Positions 8,823-17,032 of a stretch of DNA of 64,000 nucleotides are shown here, one piece after another. The notes under the pieces were generated by a model. The model had not been told where the DNA came from, did no database searches, and saw nothing but the letters and a program-made list of their open reading frames with translations. The position numbers and the translations under genes are program-made. How positions within the stretch are numbered: the first letter of the stretch is position 1; every line of letters begins with the position of its first letter. The stretch comes from Pseudoramibacter alactolyticus ATCC 23263 (lineage in GTDB: Bacteria; Bacillota; Clostridia; Eubacteriales; Eubacteriaceae), in contig NZ_GL622359.1 of assembly GCF_000185505.1 (NCBI RefSeq), forward strand, positions 903,412 to 967,411, given 5' to 3'.

Positions 8823-8827
8823 ATTAC

Positions 8828-8844
8828 CCTCCACAAATTCTGAT
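8828..8844 (-). repeat. Junction element copy 3 (before the TIGR04076 gene)
   Basis: Minus strand ATCAGAATTTGTGGAGG, ending in the ribosome site of the gene that starts at 8822. Confidence 0.45.
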
Positions 8845-8970
8845 GTGCTTTCTTGCATCTCTGCCTTTGAAAGACATCCCTGCAAATGTGCCGTATGCAC
8901 CGTTACGGACTAAAAACAAACTATATTGCCGAGTGTACGCACCTCGTCCAATTTAAAAATTTTCGGGATG

Positions 8971-9766
8971 TCATTGTGCAGGCAAAACAGATGATCCGAA
9001 AGACGCTATCTCCATAAATTCATCGATTGCCTTCAACACCGGAGTCGCATACTCCCTGCCACCGAAAAGCCACTGCTCATGTTGCATATTGAACTCCCTG
9101 ATTTCCGGATCATAGAAATACTTCCTGTAACGCTTGAGATATTTCTCTCCCATCCTGTTCGCATAAATAAAATGGACTTTCGTATTCTCTACGTTGATAT
9201 CATTTTCAAGATGTGTAAGAAGATCTGTGTAATATTCATTGCGTATGGATTCCGGACTGAACTTTGCAAAGCACGCTATAAACAGACTGGCGTGTTCATC
9301 GTCCATCTCGAAAACCTTCTTAAGTTTGTCTTTTAATTTCTGTTGTTTCTTCTCACTACCCGTAAAACTTGTAAGAATCGGCACAACGAGCTTTGACTGG
9401 AGCCACGCGGAAAACTTTCCGCTCTGATCCAGATCCGGGCTTCCAAAGATTCCGTGATCAAGATGGACATTTCTTCTCTGTATGAGTTGTCCTACGAAGC
9501 TCGAACCTAAAGAGGAGCCGATGGCACCGTCGATTCTTCCGCCATGGGCTTCTTTAATATACTTCTCTATCTTCTCCGTGACAGTAATCATGTCGGGGAA
9601 AATCTTATCGCTCCCGTCAAATCCATCATAGTTGACACAAATTCAGATGATATTTCTTCGAGAGTTCGTCTATAACCGCGCCAAAATTCGTTTGATAATC
9701 ACAGCACGTTCCCGGAAGGAGCATGAGTGTTTTTCCGTTATCAAGTCCCATTTCTTCAAATTGCAT
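8971..9766 (-). pseudogene. Alpha/beta hydrolase, one frameshift
   Basis: The N-terminal frame starts at ATG 9766 behind GGGGGTG and gives KTLMLLPGTCCDYQTNFG, the HG-type opening of an alpha/beta hydrolase. At about 9640 one base too many moves the reading frame. The rest continues as NYDGFDGSD, GAIGSSLGSSFVGQ (nucleophile elbow) and a lid to GGREYATPVLK. Only the distal part (8971-9591) is open. All family landmarks are present, so the lesion is either recent or a sequencing error. Confidence 0.6.
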
Positions 9767-9811
9767 GTAATCTTCACCCCCTTACTCAAATCAGAATTTG
9801 AATTGCATTCA

Positions 9812-10744
9812 TCAACTTTCTGAATCCCACCGCTCAATAAGTACTTTGATTCGTTGGTCAACATCCATACGGGTGTGTTTGCATTCCCTTGCATAACCCT
9901 TTGCTTCTTTGAAAACAACAGGAAGAACCAACCTGCCAAGGAATCCAGGAATCATCTTAGCAAGCATGGTCTCCGGGAAAATAAAGTGTGTGCAGTGTTC
10001 ATAAGTATGAGCCTCGACCCGGCATTCGGAGTTTGCCTTTTCGATTCGGCTCTGCATTCTTCGGATACTTCTGCATGTGTCCCAAAGTACATCATCTTCA
10101 CTTCCGGCAAGAAACAAGTATCCCTTAATATTCTCAACAGGAATAACCTCAAGTTCTGTCACAGGATGACGATTCTCAGCTTCATCAAACAGATTTCTGG
10201 CTGCTGTCAGATCTCCTCTGCGTTTTTTCTCTTTAACAGCTGCTTCCCAATATTCCGGATGTCGATATGGAGCAGGCATACAAGGAACCGGTTCGCCTCT
10301 CCAGGTAAAAGCAGATTCTCCCTCAGCCGGGCGTTCTCTGCTTCCGTCAAGGCCATCCTGCAGATAACCCCAAAGCACATAATCCACAGGAGTCAATGCA
10401 ATCGTGAGAGTGATATCAGGAATACGGGATGCTGCATTGAGGGCAATATTACTTCCGGCTGAAATACCTGCAATCCCAAGCTTACCATAACCCTTCTTTT
10501 TCAGATATCCGACCGCTTTTTCAACATGCTCCAAAGGCCAGCTGTGAAGACCTTTTGTTTGTTTATTAGGCGACACAGAAAGCGCTGATATACCCATGCT
10601 CTGTATCCATTTAATTCCTGCCTTTGCCAAAAAATCATCTGCACTATCATCAACTGTCAGGATAATTGCGGCATTCGTTTTCAATGCAGGAAGGTAACAA
10701 CCGTAGAAGCCTTCACTATGCTCGAGGCAAATATTATGTTTCAT
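9812..10744 (-). CDS. Acyl-CoA thioester hydrolase/BAAT C-terminal family protein
   Basis: 310 residues with an alpha/beta hydrolase fold of the BAAT (bile acid-CoA:amino acid N-acyltransferase) C-terminal type. The nucleophile motif is GISAGSNIAL (about 108-117), the acid lies in AGSEDDVLW and the histidine in YEHCTHFIFPE. It likely hydrolyses an acyl thioester or ester; the true substrate is unknown. ATG 10744 has GGAGGTGTAGGAG upstream. It is about the usual length for bacterial stand-alone members. Confidence 0.75.
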   Translation of the reverse strand: MKHNICLEHSEGFYGCYLPALKTNAAIILTVDDSADDFLAKAGIKWIQSMGISALSVSPNKQTKGLHSWPLEHVEKAVGYLKKKGYGKLGIAGISAGSNIALNAASRIPDITLTIALTPVDYVLWGYLQDGLDGSRERPAEGESAFTWRGEPVPCMPAPYRHPEYWEAAVKEKKRRGDLTAARNLFDEAENRHPVTELEVIPVENIKGYLFLAGSEDDVLWDTCRSIRRMQSRIEKANSECRVEAHTYEHCTHFIFPETMLAKMIPGFLGRLVLPVVFKEAKGYARECKHTRMDVDQRIKVLIERWDSES

Positions 10745-10768
10745 TTTGTTTTCTCCTACACCTCCGAA

Positions 10769-11266
10769 TCAAAAAACATAAACACAGATTGCAGCGAATG
10801 CTGCACTAATAAGAGGGACTATTATAATTTTCGATATCTGGCTTTTTGCATTAAAGCCGAAGGAATCAAGACCTTTTGCCCCTTTCAAGGAAGGATACAG
10901 CTTCTCAATAAAATGCATCTTTGTCAGCATAAAGTAGTCAAAGAACACGATATCGTAAAGCTTATAGACCTCCAGCATAATCACAAAGCGCAGGAAGGTC
11001 TGCCAAAAATTCATATCCGTGCGCACCGCATCCCATCCGCCCCAGATAAAGAGACCGATAATACAAAACGCAATGAGTATAAACAGAACAGTCCCCAAGA
11101 TGTTCTTCCATCTGGGCTGATCCGGCATTTCTTTTACCATTTCCTGGATATCAGAAGGCGCTCCAAAATGAGTCGCCCCGAACTTTGGAATCATTACGAG
11201 AAATACTGCCATGGCCGCCGTGGCCAGAATGCAAAACATAAGTGTCAGGAAGATTGTCAGTAACAT
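10769..11266 (-). CDS. Integral membrane protein, function unknown
   Basis: 165 residues with predicted membrane helices at about 5-25, 58-78, 85-108 and 145-165. Between them lies a charged segment with LEVYKLYDIVFFDYFML. It is reminiscent of small clostridial membrane proteins seen beside hydrolases, but I recognise no named family. It lies 24 bases upstream of the BAAT-like gene on the same strand, so the two are probably co-transcribed. Confidence 0.6.
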   Translation of the reverse strand: MLLTIFLTLMFCILATAAMAVFLVMIPKFGATHFGAPSDIQEMVKEMPDQPRWKNILGTVLFILIAFCIIGLFIWGGWDAVRTDMNFWQTFLRFVIMLEVYKLYDIVFFDYFMLTKMHFIEKLYPSLKGAKGLDSFGFNAKSQISKIIIVPLISAAFAAICVYVF

Positions 11267-11289
11267 TTACACGCTCCTATCTTAATAAT

Positions 11290-12045
11290 TTATCGCTTTC
11301 TCTTCTCGAAACGAAACATTCCGTCAGGAAACTGCTCGTCCAATTCCTCTGCCATGTCGGGATCATTGGGATCCGGATAATGGCTGTTATAGAACTCCAC
11401 GATATGGAATCCGCAGCGGTTCACATAAAAGTGGATGTTCCGCCTCTCGAAATACGGCGTTACCGTTTCCCATACAGAGACTTCCGGATGCAGCTTCTCA
11501 ACGGCGCACCACGCAGCATAGCCAATGCCCTTGCTGTGCGCTTTCGGAGAAACGAACAGCAGATCAAGATCTCCTCGCTCTCCTGTAACCTTGATAACTA
11601 TTCCGCCGACCGCATGACCGTCCTGTATGATCCGATAAGTTTCGCCGCCGTCAATAGACTCCTCAATGGTCTCGCGTGAAATGATATTACCGTCCTCTTC
11701 AAAGTGATCATCTCTGCGTCCGAATTCTTCTAATGCACCGTAGTTAAATGCTTCCTGATTATCCAAAATAAACTGTTCTCTGTCTTCGGCTTTCAGAGGA
11801 ACAAGCGTTACGTCTGCCACCGGCTCCCTTTGATAACAGTTTTCTGATGGTGGTTCATAATCATTCTTCGTCCATTCACGAATTTTCGGCAGCATCTCCA
11901 AAAAATGCCTGCCAATCTTCTCTGCATCGTACCCATAGGCTTCGATGAGAAAGCGCAGACCGTCAGGAGTCAGAATACGGCCATTCAGTCTGTCGCGCTT
12001 ATATTTTCTGAACTCGTCATATTCCTTGTTTGTTATTTGTTTCAT
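11290..12045 (-). CDS. GNAT family acetyltransferase with N-terminal helical extension
   Basis: 251 residues. The first 75 form a charged helical region. The GNAT domain follows, with DLDLLFVSPKAHSKGIGYAA (motif A) and FYVNRCGFHIVEFY at the C terminus. The family acetylates small amines or protein N termini; substrate unknown. Start ATG 12045 has only a weak ribosome site (GAGAATGAGGATT). It is one of three GNAT genes in this accessory array. Confidence 0.75.
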   Translation of the reverse strand: MKQITNKEYDEFRKYKRDRLNGRILTPDGLRFLIEAYGYDAEKIGRHFLEMLPKIREWTKNDYEPPSENCYQREPVADVTLVPLKAEDREQFILDNQEAFNYGALEEFGRRDDHFEEDGNIISRETIEESIDGGETYRIIQDGHAVGGIVIKVTGERGDLDLLFVSPKAHSKGIGYAAWCAVEKLHPEVSVWETVTPYFERRNIHFYVNRCGFHIVEFYNSHYPDPNDPDMAEELDEQFPDGMFRFEKRKR

Positions 12046-12069
12046 CGTGAATCCTCATTCTCTTTTTTA

Positions 12070-12300
12070 TCAATTCTCCTCGCGCTTTACATAGGTTAGT
12101 TGGATATCATAGCCGAGAGCTTCGAGCATCTGCACAAAGGTCTTATTCACAATGGAATCCTCCTTCTTGATAAGCCGATTTACATACTGCCGTGAGACAA
12201 TGCCTTTGATGACAAAGGGGTTCGATTTTTTGAGTTTAGAAACCGTCCACGAAAAAATGCTTTTAGGGAAGTTGTCCACGAGCGTTCTACAGGCCGACAA
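12070..12300 (-). pseudogene. Helix-turn-helix (XRE-like) regulator, truncated
   Basis: Only the last 45 or so residues are convincing: GIVSRQYVNRLIKKEDSIVN followed by TFVQMLEALGYDIQLTYVKR. This is the recognition helix and C terminus of a small XRE-type regulator. The upstream half of the open frame does not look like the normal N terminus, so the gene is probably truncated or fused to unrelated sequence near 12210. Confidence 0.5.
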
Positions 12301-12319
12301 ACTGGAATTTTATTAGCTG

Positions 12320-13072
12320 CTATAATTTGACTGATTTTGTAGCTATATATGTTTTTATATTCATTTCATGAAGTCTTCCATAACCATTCGTATCCTCATA
12401 TAGATCAAGCAACATAAAGCCTGCTTTCAGCTGTCCGCCTATCTGCTCCGTCATATTATGTGAAAACTGCATTCCGCAGTCTTCTTCTATCAAATGTTGT
12501 CTGGCTTTTTCGTCATTTAACGGATTAAATGGCATTTTCCAAACGATTTCCTTTTCGTCATCGTCTACCATATAATTGATTTCATTATTTAATCCTGCCA
12601 AAAACAATCCGCCTTTTTTCAATATTCTGTATGCCTCATTAAATACATGCTGCACATCTTCAACATAACAATTGGAGACTGGATGAAACACAATATCAAA
12701 TGTCTCATCGTCATAAGGAAGAACCTTTGTCATATCCCCCTCTATGGCATCTACTTTGTATCCTTCACTTTTTGCAATTCTTAATTCTGACTCGATTTGT
12801 TTTGAAGAATAGTCTATCACACTGAACTCTGCACCCAGTGCAGCGAATATAGGTATTTGCTGTCCTCCACCTGATGCCAGTCCTAAAACCTTCTTGCCTT
12901 TTAAGTCCCCAATCCAATCATGGGGAACAGGTATCGTTGGAGTAAGCAAAACATCCCAGATGCCATTTTTGGCATTGACATACTCCTCATGAGAAATGGA
13001 TTTTGCCCATTCCCATCCTTGTTCCACCCACTTATCAATCGTTTCTTTGTTTATATCCTGATATGATTTCAT
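12320..13072 (-). CDS. Class I SAM-dependent methyltransferase
   Basis: 250 residues, full length for the methyltransferase-11/25 group. Motif I is KVLGLASGGGQQIPIFAALG, the acidic residue after beta2 is in SVIDYSSKQIE, motif II is EGDMTKVLPYDDETFDIVF, and ILKKGGLFLAG is motif III. Substrate cannot be deduced. Start ATG 13072; the junction element copy 4 lies just upstream and provides GAGAGG. It is followed by the truncated XRE remnant. Confidence 0.8.
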   Translation of the reverse strand: MKSYQDINKETIDKWVEQGWEWAKSISHEEYVNAKNGIWDVLLTPTIPVPHDWIGDLKGKKVLGLASGGGQQIPIFAALGAEFSVIDYSSKQIESELRIAKSEGYKVDAIEGDMTKVLPYDDETFDIVFHPVSNCYVEDVQHVFNEAYRILKKGGLFLAGLNNEINYMVDDDEKEIVWKMPFNPLNDEKARQHLIEEDCGMQFSHNMTEQIGGQLKAGFMLLDLYEDTNGYGRLHEMNIKTYIATKSVKL

Positions 13073-13082
13073 GATTTATTAA

Positions 13083-13098
13083 CCTCTCAAATTCTAAT
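13083..13098 (-). repeat. Junction element copy 4 (before the methyltransferase gene)
   Basis: Minus strand ATTAGAATTTGAGAGG, three bases after the stop codon of the upstream hydrolase. Confidence 0.4.
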
Positions 13099-13101
13099 AT
13101 G

Positions 13102-13779
13102 TCAGTGTAATTCTAAAAATCTTTTTAAATGTTTCACCCATCTTATCTTAATCATATAGCTGGCATGGTTCTCTCCAGGTAATATGAGCATTTTACTATC
13201 AGCTATTGAACCTGCTATAAATTTTGCCTCGTCCACAGGCACGATTGGGTCTTTATCTCCACTTACAACCAGTACTGGACATTTGATATTGGCAAGTACC
13301 TTATTTGTTAAATCTGAACTTTCTGTCATCATCTTCTCGAACTTTTCGTTAGAAGCTTTTCCCGGATACCAGGGTATTTTCTCAAGAAATGAAGCATATC
13401 CTGGTTTTCTAATAATGCTGGTTCTAGCTAAACCACTGCAAATGACCAACCCTGATAGATTTGAAGAAAGCCTCATTGCAAGTAGTAGGGCAACTCTTCC
13501 ACCTCCACTGTGACCTAAAATAAATGGCTTATCGATTTTTAAAGTTTTAATAAATGCTGAAATATCTTTTACCGTTTCAGAGTAGCTTAATTCACAATTT
13601 TTTGTGCTCTTTCCGCTTCCACGTCGGTCTATCACATATACTTTATATTCGCTCGCAAGTTCTTTTCGCATGAAATTCATATAAGAGGTATTTCGCATGT
13701 TGCCACCAAGTAACAATATTGGTCGTCCTTCGCCAAATATCTCGTAATGAAGAGTTATACCATTAACACATAAGTTCAT
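13102..13779 (-). CDS. Alpha/beta fold hydrolase
   Basis: 225 residues. The oxyanion region is LLLGGNMRNTS, the nucleophile elbow GHSGGGRVALLLA (about 93-105), the acid in VSGDKDPIVP and the histidine in PGENHASYM. This is a complete alpha/beta hydrolase core with a short lid. It cannot be assigned a substrate; lipase, esterase and lactonase are all possible. It starts at ATG 13779 directly after junction element copy 5. Confidence 0.8.
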   Translation of the reverse strand: MNLCVNGITLHYEIFGEGRPILLLGGNMRNTSYMNFMRKELASEYKVYVIDRRGSGKSTKNCELSYSETVKDISAFIKTLKIDKPFILGHSGGGRVALLLAMRLSSNLSGLVICSGLARTSIIRKPGYASFLEKIPWYPGKASNEKFEKMMTESSDLTNKVLANIKCPVLVVSGDKDPIVPVDEAKFIAGSIADSKMLILPGENHASYMIKIRWVKHLKRFLELH

Positions 13780-13786
13780 TTCCCGT

Positions 13787-13805
13787 CCCCACTAAATTCA
13801 AATTT
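13787..13805 (-). repeat. Junction element copy 5 (before the hydrolase gene)
   Basis: Minus strand AAATTTGAATTTAGTGGGG. It touches the stop codon of the upstream GNAT gene (13804-13806). Confidence 0.45.
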
Positions 13806-14346
13806 ACTTAAATAAAATCCACTCTGTTTTTGGTAGGCAGGTTATGTGTTCTGTGCGAAGAACTCCTTCCAATGCGCATGGAACGTTCTCTTTTGTATGA
13901 TGATAAAGAAAACCGCATTTTTCCTGAACCCTCTTTGACTTTGTATTGCCGTCAAAATAACCGCACCATATTTTTTCCAGATTCAGGTCATCAAATCCAT
14001 GACGCATTATCTCACGAACTGCTTCTGGTATAAGACCCTGACCCCAATACGGAACTCCTATCCAGTAACCAATCTCCCCCTCAGTATCTGGAAGACCGAT
14101 ATTACTTGCAGAGCCTATCATCAATCCTATGCTGCCTACTGGCTGCATTGTCTCCTTCAAAACCACAGCGTAGGTCTCAGGTGCGGAAAGAACACTTTTT
14201 ATAATCTCCCTGCTGTTTTCAACGCTGGTATGTATAGCCCAGCCTGCAATCGGGCCCACCTCCGGATTACCGGCATATTGAAACAAATCGTCCGCATCAC
14301 TTTCTTCCCACGGGCGGAGAATCAGCCTTTCTGTTTCTAAAATCAT
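13804..14346 (-). CDS. GNAT family acetyltransferase (RimJ/RimL-like)
   Basis: 180 residues, typical of the RimJ/RimL ribosomal-protein or aminoglycoside-like GNAT group. It begins [18 protein letters not shown], has [20 protein letters not shown] (motif A) and ends with [13 protein letters not shown]. It may acetylate protein N termini or small molecules. ATG 14346 has GAGGG from junction element copy 6 in front of it. Confidence 0.85.
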   Translation of the reverse strand: MILETERLILRPWEESDADDLFQYAGNPEVGPIAGWAIHTSVENSREIIKSVLSAPETYAVVLKETMQPVGSIGLMIGSASNIGLPDTEGEIGYWIGVPYWGQGLIPEAVREIMRHGFDDLNLEKIWCGYFDGNTKSKRVQEKCGFLYHHTKENVPCALEGVLRTEHITCLPKTEWILFK

Positions 14347-14350
14347 TTTT

Positions 14351-14368
14351 CCCTCTACAAATTCAAGT
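14351..14368 (-). repeat. Junction element copy 6 (before the RimJ/RimL-like GNAT gene)
   Basis: Minus strand ACTTGAATTTGTAGAGGG, two bases behind the stop of the preceding hydrolase remnant and five bases before the ATG. Confidence 0.5.
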
Positions 14369-14370
14369 TG

Positions 14371-14952
14371 CTAATTTAATCCTATAATCCATTTGTCAAG
14401 AAAAGCCATCTGCTCTTCTGGATGAAACCAATGCTCCCCATTTTCCATCACCGTAAGTGTCGCGCCGATTTTCTCGGCAAACTCAGAAATTTCTTCTTGA
14501 AGATATGAAACTATCTTTCTCGCCGTATAGAATATGGGTAGGCGTCTTCCAGTTTATTCGCTGATTCCTGGCATAAGAAAGATACTCTCAGGATATGTCG
14601 ATCGTACCCGCTTCACGCAGTTCATCCTCACTCACATTTGCAAGCCGCATCATATTCTCAATGAGATTTTGCATGTTTACGACAGGGAAGATAAAAAAGG
14701 CTTCATCAATATTCTTCTCCGCCAGGGCACTTATAGCAAAATAAATCCAAGACTGCTTGCGATGAGCTTTACTGATTTATACTATCCGCAAACAGCATCA
14801 AAGAGCATGGGGAACTCCACCTTTGCTTCCCACAGAGTTATTGACTGATAGTTCAGACCAATGACTTCCCAGTTTTTAAAAAACAATGTGTAATGCCTTG
14901 CTTTTTCTGATTTTCCGCCTTGCCCATGAATGTATAGAACAACATAATCCAT
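14371..14952 (-). pseudogene. Small alpha/beta hydrolase, frameshifted and partly deleted
   Basis: The intact N terminus DYVVLYIHGQGGKSEKARHY (HGQGG oxyanion motif) runs to about 14782, then the frame breaks. The C terminus is readable in another frame as AEKIGATLTVMENGEHWFHP and FLDKWIIGLN. The middle part carries LIENMMRLANVSEDELREA but has stops and a gap around the nucleophile elbow. The gene was a roughly 200-residue hydrolase and is inactive. Confidence 0.65.
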
Positions 14953-15012
14953 AACAATTTTCTCCATAGTCGATCTGGCATCTATCTCGAATATCTTGAA
15001 CTCACAACCCTA

Positions 15013-15065
15013 TGACATCTAATCCGCTAACTCAACCCCTGACATCTAATCCGGTAACCCAACCC
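15013..15065. repeat. Tandem direct repeat, possible IS21-type end
   Basis: Two 26-base copies start TGACATCTAATCCG (15013-15038 and 15040-15065), differing at two positions, with a period of 27. On the minus strand they read GGGTTgGGTTACCGGATTAGATGTCA. This resembles the repeated terminal boxes at the ends of IS21-family elements. No transposase is left. The following 15090-15184 has a plus-strand coding-like tail (DQHIDHLKAIETQKVPEIKG) of unknown origin. Confidence 0.4.
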
Positions 15066-15182
15066 TGTCATATTTTGACCGAAAACCAGCTTTGATAAGT
15101 TGCCCCAGAGCGATCAGCACATTGACCATTTAAAAGCGATCGAAACCCAGAAAGTGCCTGAGATAAAGGGCTTTTGCACATC

Positions 15183-16559
15183 TTAGTTATTCACCTTTAA
15201 CATCAATACGACCGTCTCAACATGTCCGGTTCCAGGAAATAAATCAAAAGGCGTCACTTCTTCCAAACGGTAGCCAGCGTCGGCAAGACAGCGGCAGTCC
15301 CGCGCTAAAGTCGACGGATTGCAGGAAACATAAACGATTTTCGGCACACCGCTGGCGACAATGGTTTCAAGAAGTAACCTGGCACAGCCTTTGCGCGGCG
15401 GATCCACAACCACCACATCGGCCGCATCACCGGCGGCCAGGCGTTCCGACATGATTTTCTCTGAACGACCGCAAAAAAACTGAATGTTATCAATATTGTT
15501 TCGACGGGCATTTTCTTTCGCATCGGCAATCGCTTCCGGCACCGCTTCAATCCCCGTGACTTTTCGGGCGCGATCAGCCATGCAGATGCCGATGGTTCCC
15601 GTGCCGCAATACAAGTCAAATACCGACTCCTGCCCGGTCAAATTGGCATAACGAATCACCTGCCGATACAATTTTTCAGCCTGCTCGGTGTTTACTTGGA
15701 AGAAGGAAGCCGGCGATATCTGAAATTCCCGGCCGCATAACGTTTCTGAAATGGTCGGCGCACCAAAAATCACCCGGGTCTCTTCCCCCAAAACGCGATT
15801 GCCCCGATTAGGGTTGATGTTGATTGAAAAACTGACCAATTCCGAAAGACTTTCCTGCAGCCGGCGGGCCAGTCTTTCCGTATTCACGCCGGAAAGGGTT
15901 TTCGCGATTAATGTCACCATGATATCACCGCGGCGATTGGCGCGCACCAGGATTCCCCGCAAATTGCCTGTACCGCTATCTTCCCGATAAATCGGGATTT
16001 GCGAATCCTTTACCCATTGATTTAAGATCAAAATCAAATCATCATTCGGCGTCATCTGATTCAGACAGTGCGCAATCGGAATCACTTGATGGCTGCCCTT
16101 CGCATAGAAGCCGATCCCCTCTTCGCTGATTTTAAATTGTGCCTTGTTGCGATAATGCACAGCCGAATCAGCGCTCACCGTGGCGCACACTTTATCTGCA
16201 ATATCCGTAAAACCGCCAATGTGCACGAGATCGCCCATCACCCGCCGCCGTTTTTGTTCGGCCTGAGCCGCGGCATTCAGATGCAGCCACTGACAACCGC
16301 CGCATTCGGGGAAATAATCACAAGGCGGCGTTTGCCTGACCGTCGTCCTCACTTGAATCGCTTCTAACGTTCCCACCAAATATTGCTGCTTAACCACGGC
16401 AACCCGGAGCTGAACCCGTTCTCCCGGCAAGGCGCCACCCACAAAAACAGTCAGCCCGTTGTGATGGGCGACCCCTTCACCGCGGGCTGTTAAATCTGTC
16501 ACATCGACGACCAGACGATCGCCGATGCGATATGCGTTTTTTTTCGTTTTATGCTTCAC
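15183..16559 (-). CDS. rlmD: 23S rRNA (uracil-C5)-methyltransferase RlmD/RumA-like
   Basis: 458 residues, full length. An N-terminal TRAM domain (residues 8-65) is followed by the iron-sulfur cysteine cluster PPCDYFPECGGCQWL. The SAM site is VFDLYCGTGTIG, and the catalytic part has VVVDPPRKGC and YVSCNPSTLARD, where the cysteine is the nucleophile. It methylates a uracil in 23S rRNA, position by analogy only. It overlaps the end of the DtxR-type gene by 11 bases, so both share a transcript. Confidence 0.9.
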   Translation of the reverse strand: MKHKTKKNAYRIGDRLVVDVTDLTARGEGVAHHNGLTVFVGGALPGERVQLRVAVVKQQYLVGTLEAIQVRTTVRQTPPCDYFPECGGCQWLHLNAAAQAEQKRRRVMGDLVHIGGFTDIADKVCATVSADSAVHYRNKAQFKISEEGIGFYAKGSHQVIPIAHCLNQMTPNDDLILILNQWVKDSQIPIYREDSGTGNLRGILVRANRRGDIMVTLIAKTLSGVNTERLARRLQESLSELVSFSININPNRGNRVLGEETRVIFGAPTISETLCGREFQISPASFFQVNTEQAEKLYRQVIRYANLTGQESVFDLYCGTGTIGICMADRARKVTGIEAVPEAIADAKENARRNNIDNIQFFCGRSEKIMSERLAAGDAADVVVVDPPRKGCARLLLETIVASGVPKIVYVSCNPSTLARDCRCLADAGYRLEEVTPFDLFPGTGHVETVVLMLKVNN

Positions 16560-16974
16560 TTTTCTTTGGATGATCTTTCATGAATTTTTTCATCTGACCA
16601 AAGGTTTCTTCGGAAATGATATGTTCGATGCCGCAGGCATCGTTTTCGGCCACAACCGGAGAAACGTTCAGCGCTTCTTCAAAAAATTTCGTGATGGTCA
16701 CATGGCGGTCATACACACGCTTTGCCGTTTCAAGCCCTTCTTCTGTGATGTAAATCCGTCCGTAGCGCTCGTGTTTCACAAGGCCGCGTTCCTTCATCTT
16801 TTTAACCGCGTCCGTCGCGCTGGCCTTGGTCACGCTCATGGCTTCTGCCAAATCCGTGATGCGCACGCCTTCATTTCCTTTTCGGTAATTCACATAAATT
16901 TCTTCGATATAATCCTCGACCGACTCTGTATAGCTGCTGCTACTTCTTCCGCTTGTTTCTGGTTTGTAAACCAT
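16549..16974 (-). CDS. DtxR/MntR-type metal-dependent regulator
   Basis: 141 residues. The N-terminal winged helix contains VRITDLAEAMSVTKASATDA (about 37-56) and GRIYITEEG as wing. The second domain has HVTITKFFEEALNVSP and ENDACGIEHIISEETF, the metal-binding and dimerisation signature of DtxR/MntR proteins. It should repress manganese or iron uptake genes when metal-loaded; none are in the window. ATG 16974 follows AAAGGTAAGCGAT. Confidence 0.85.
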   Translation of the reverse strand: MVYKPETSGRSSSSYTESVEDYIEEIYVNYRKGNEGVRITDLAEAMSVTKASATDAVKKMKERGLVKHERYGRIYITEEGLETAKRVYDRHVTITKFFEEALNVSPVVAENDACGIEHIISEETFGQMKKFMKDHPKKSEA

Positions 16975-17032
16975 ATCGCTTACCTTTTGTTTCCTTTCTT
17001 CTGATGCATTGCTTCCATATTTGGTTCTGATC

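Noticed and set aside
2437-14368. A true integron with attC sites
   Set aside because: No integrase and no attC-type paired core sites were seen; only the short shared junction element supports a cassette idea.
15183-15619. Second gene (104 codons) inside rlmD on the same strand
   Set aside because: It is an out-of-frame shadow; the rlmD frame holds all catalytic motifs.
1386-16559. The RlmD-type fragment at 1.4 kb as a duplication of rlmD caused by insertion of the island
   Set aside because: The fragment's C-terminal sequence does not match the end of rlmD at 15.2 kb, so no target duplication is supported.
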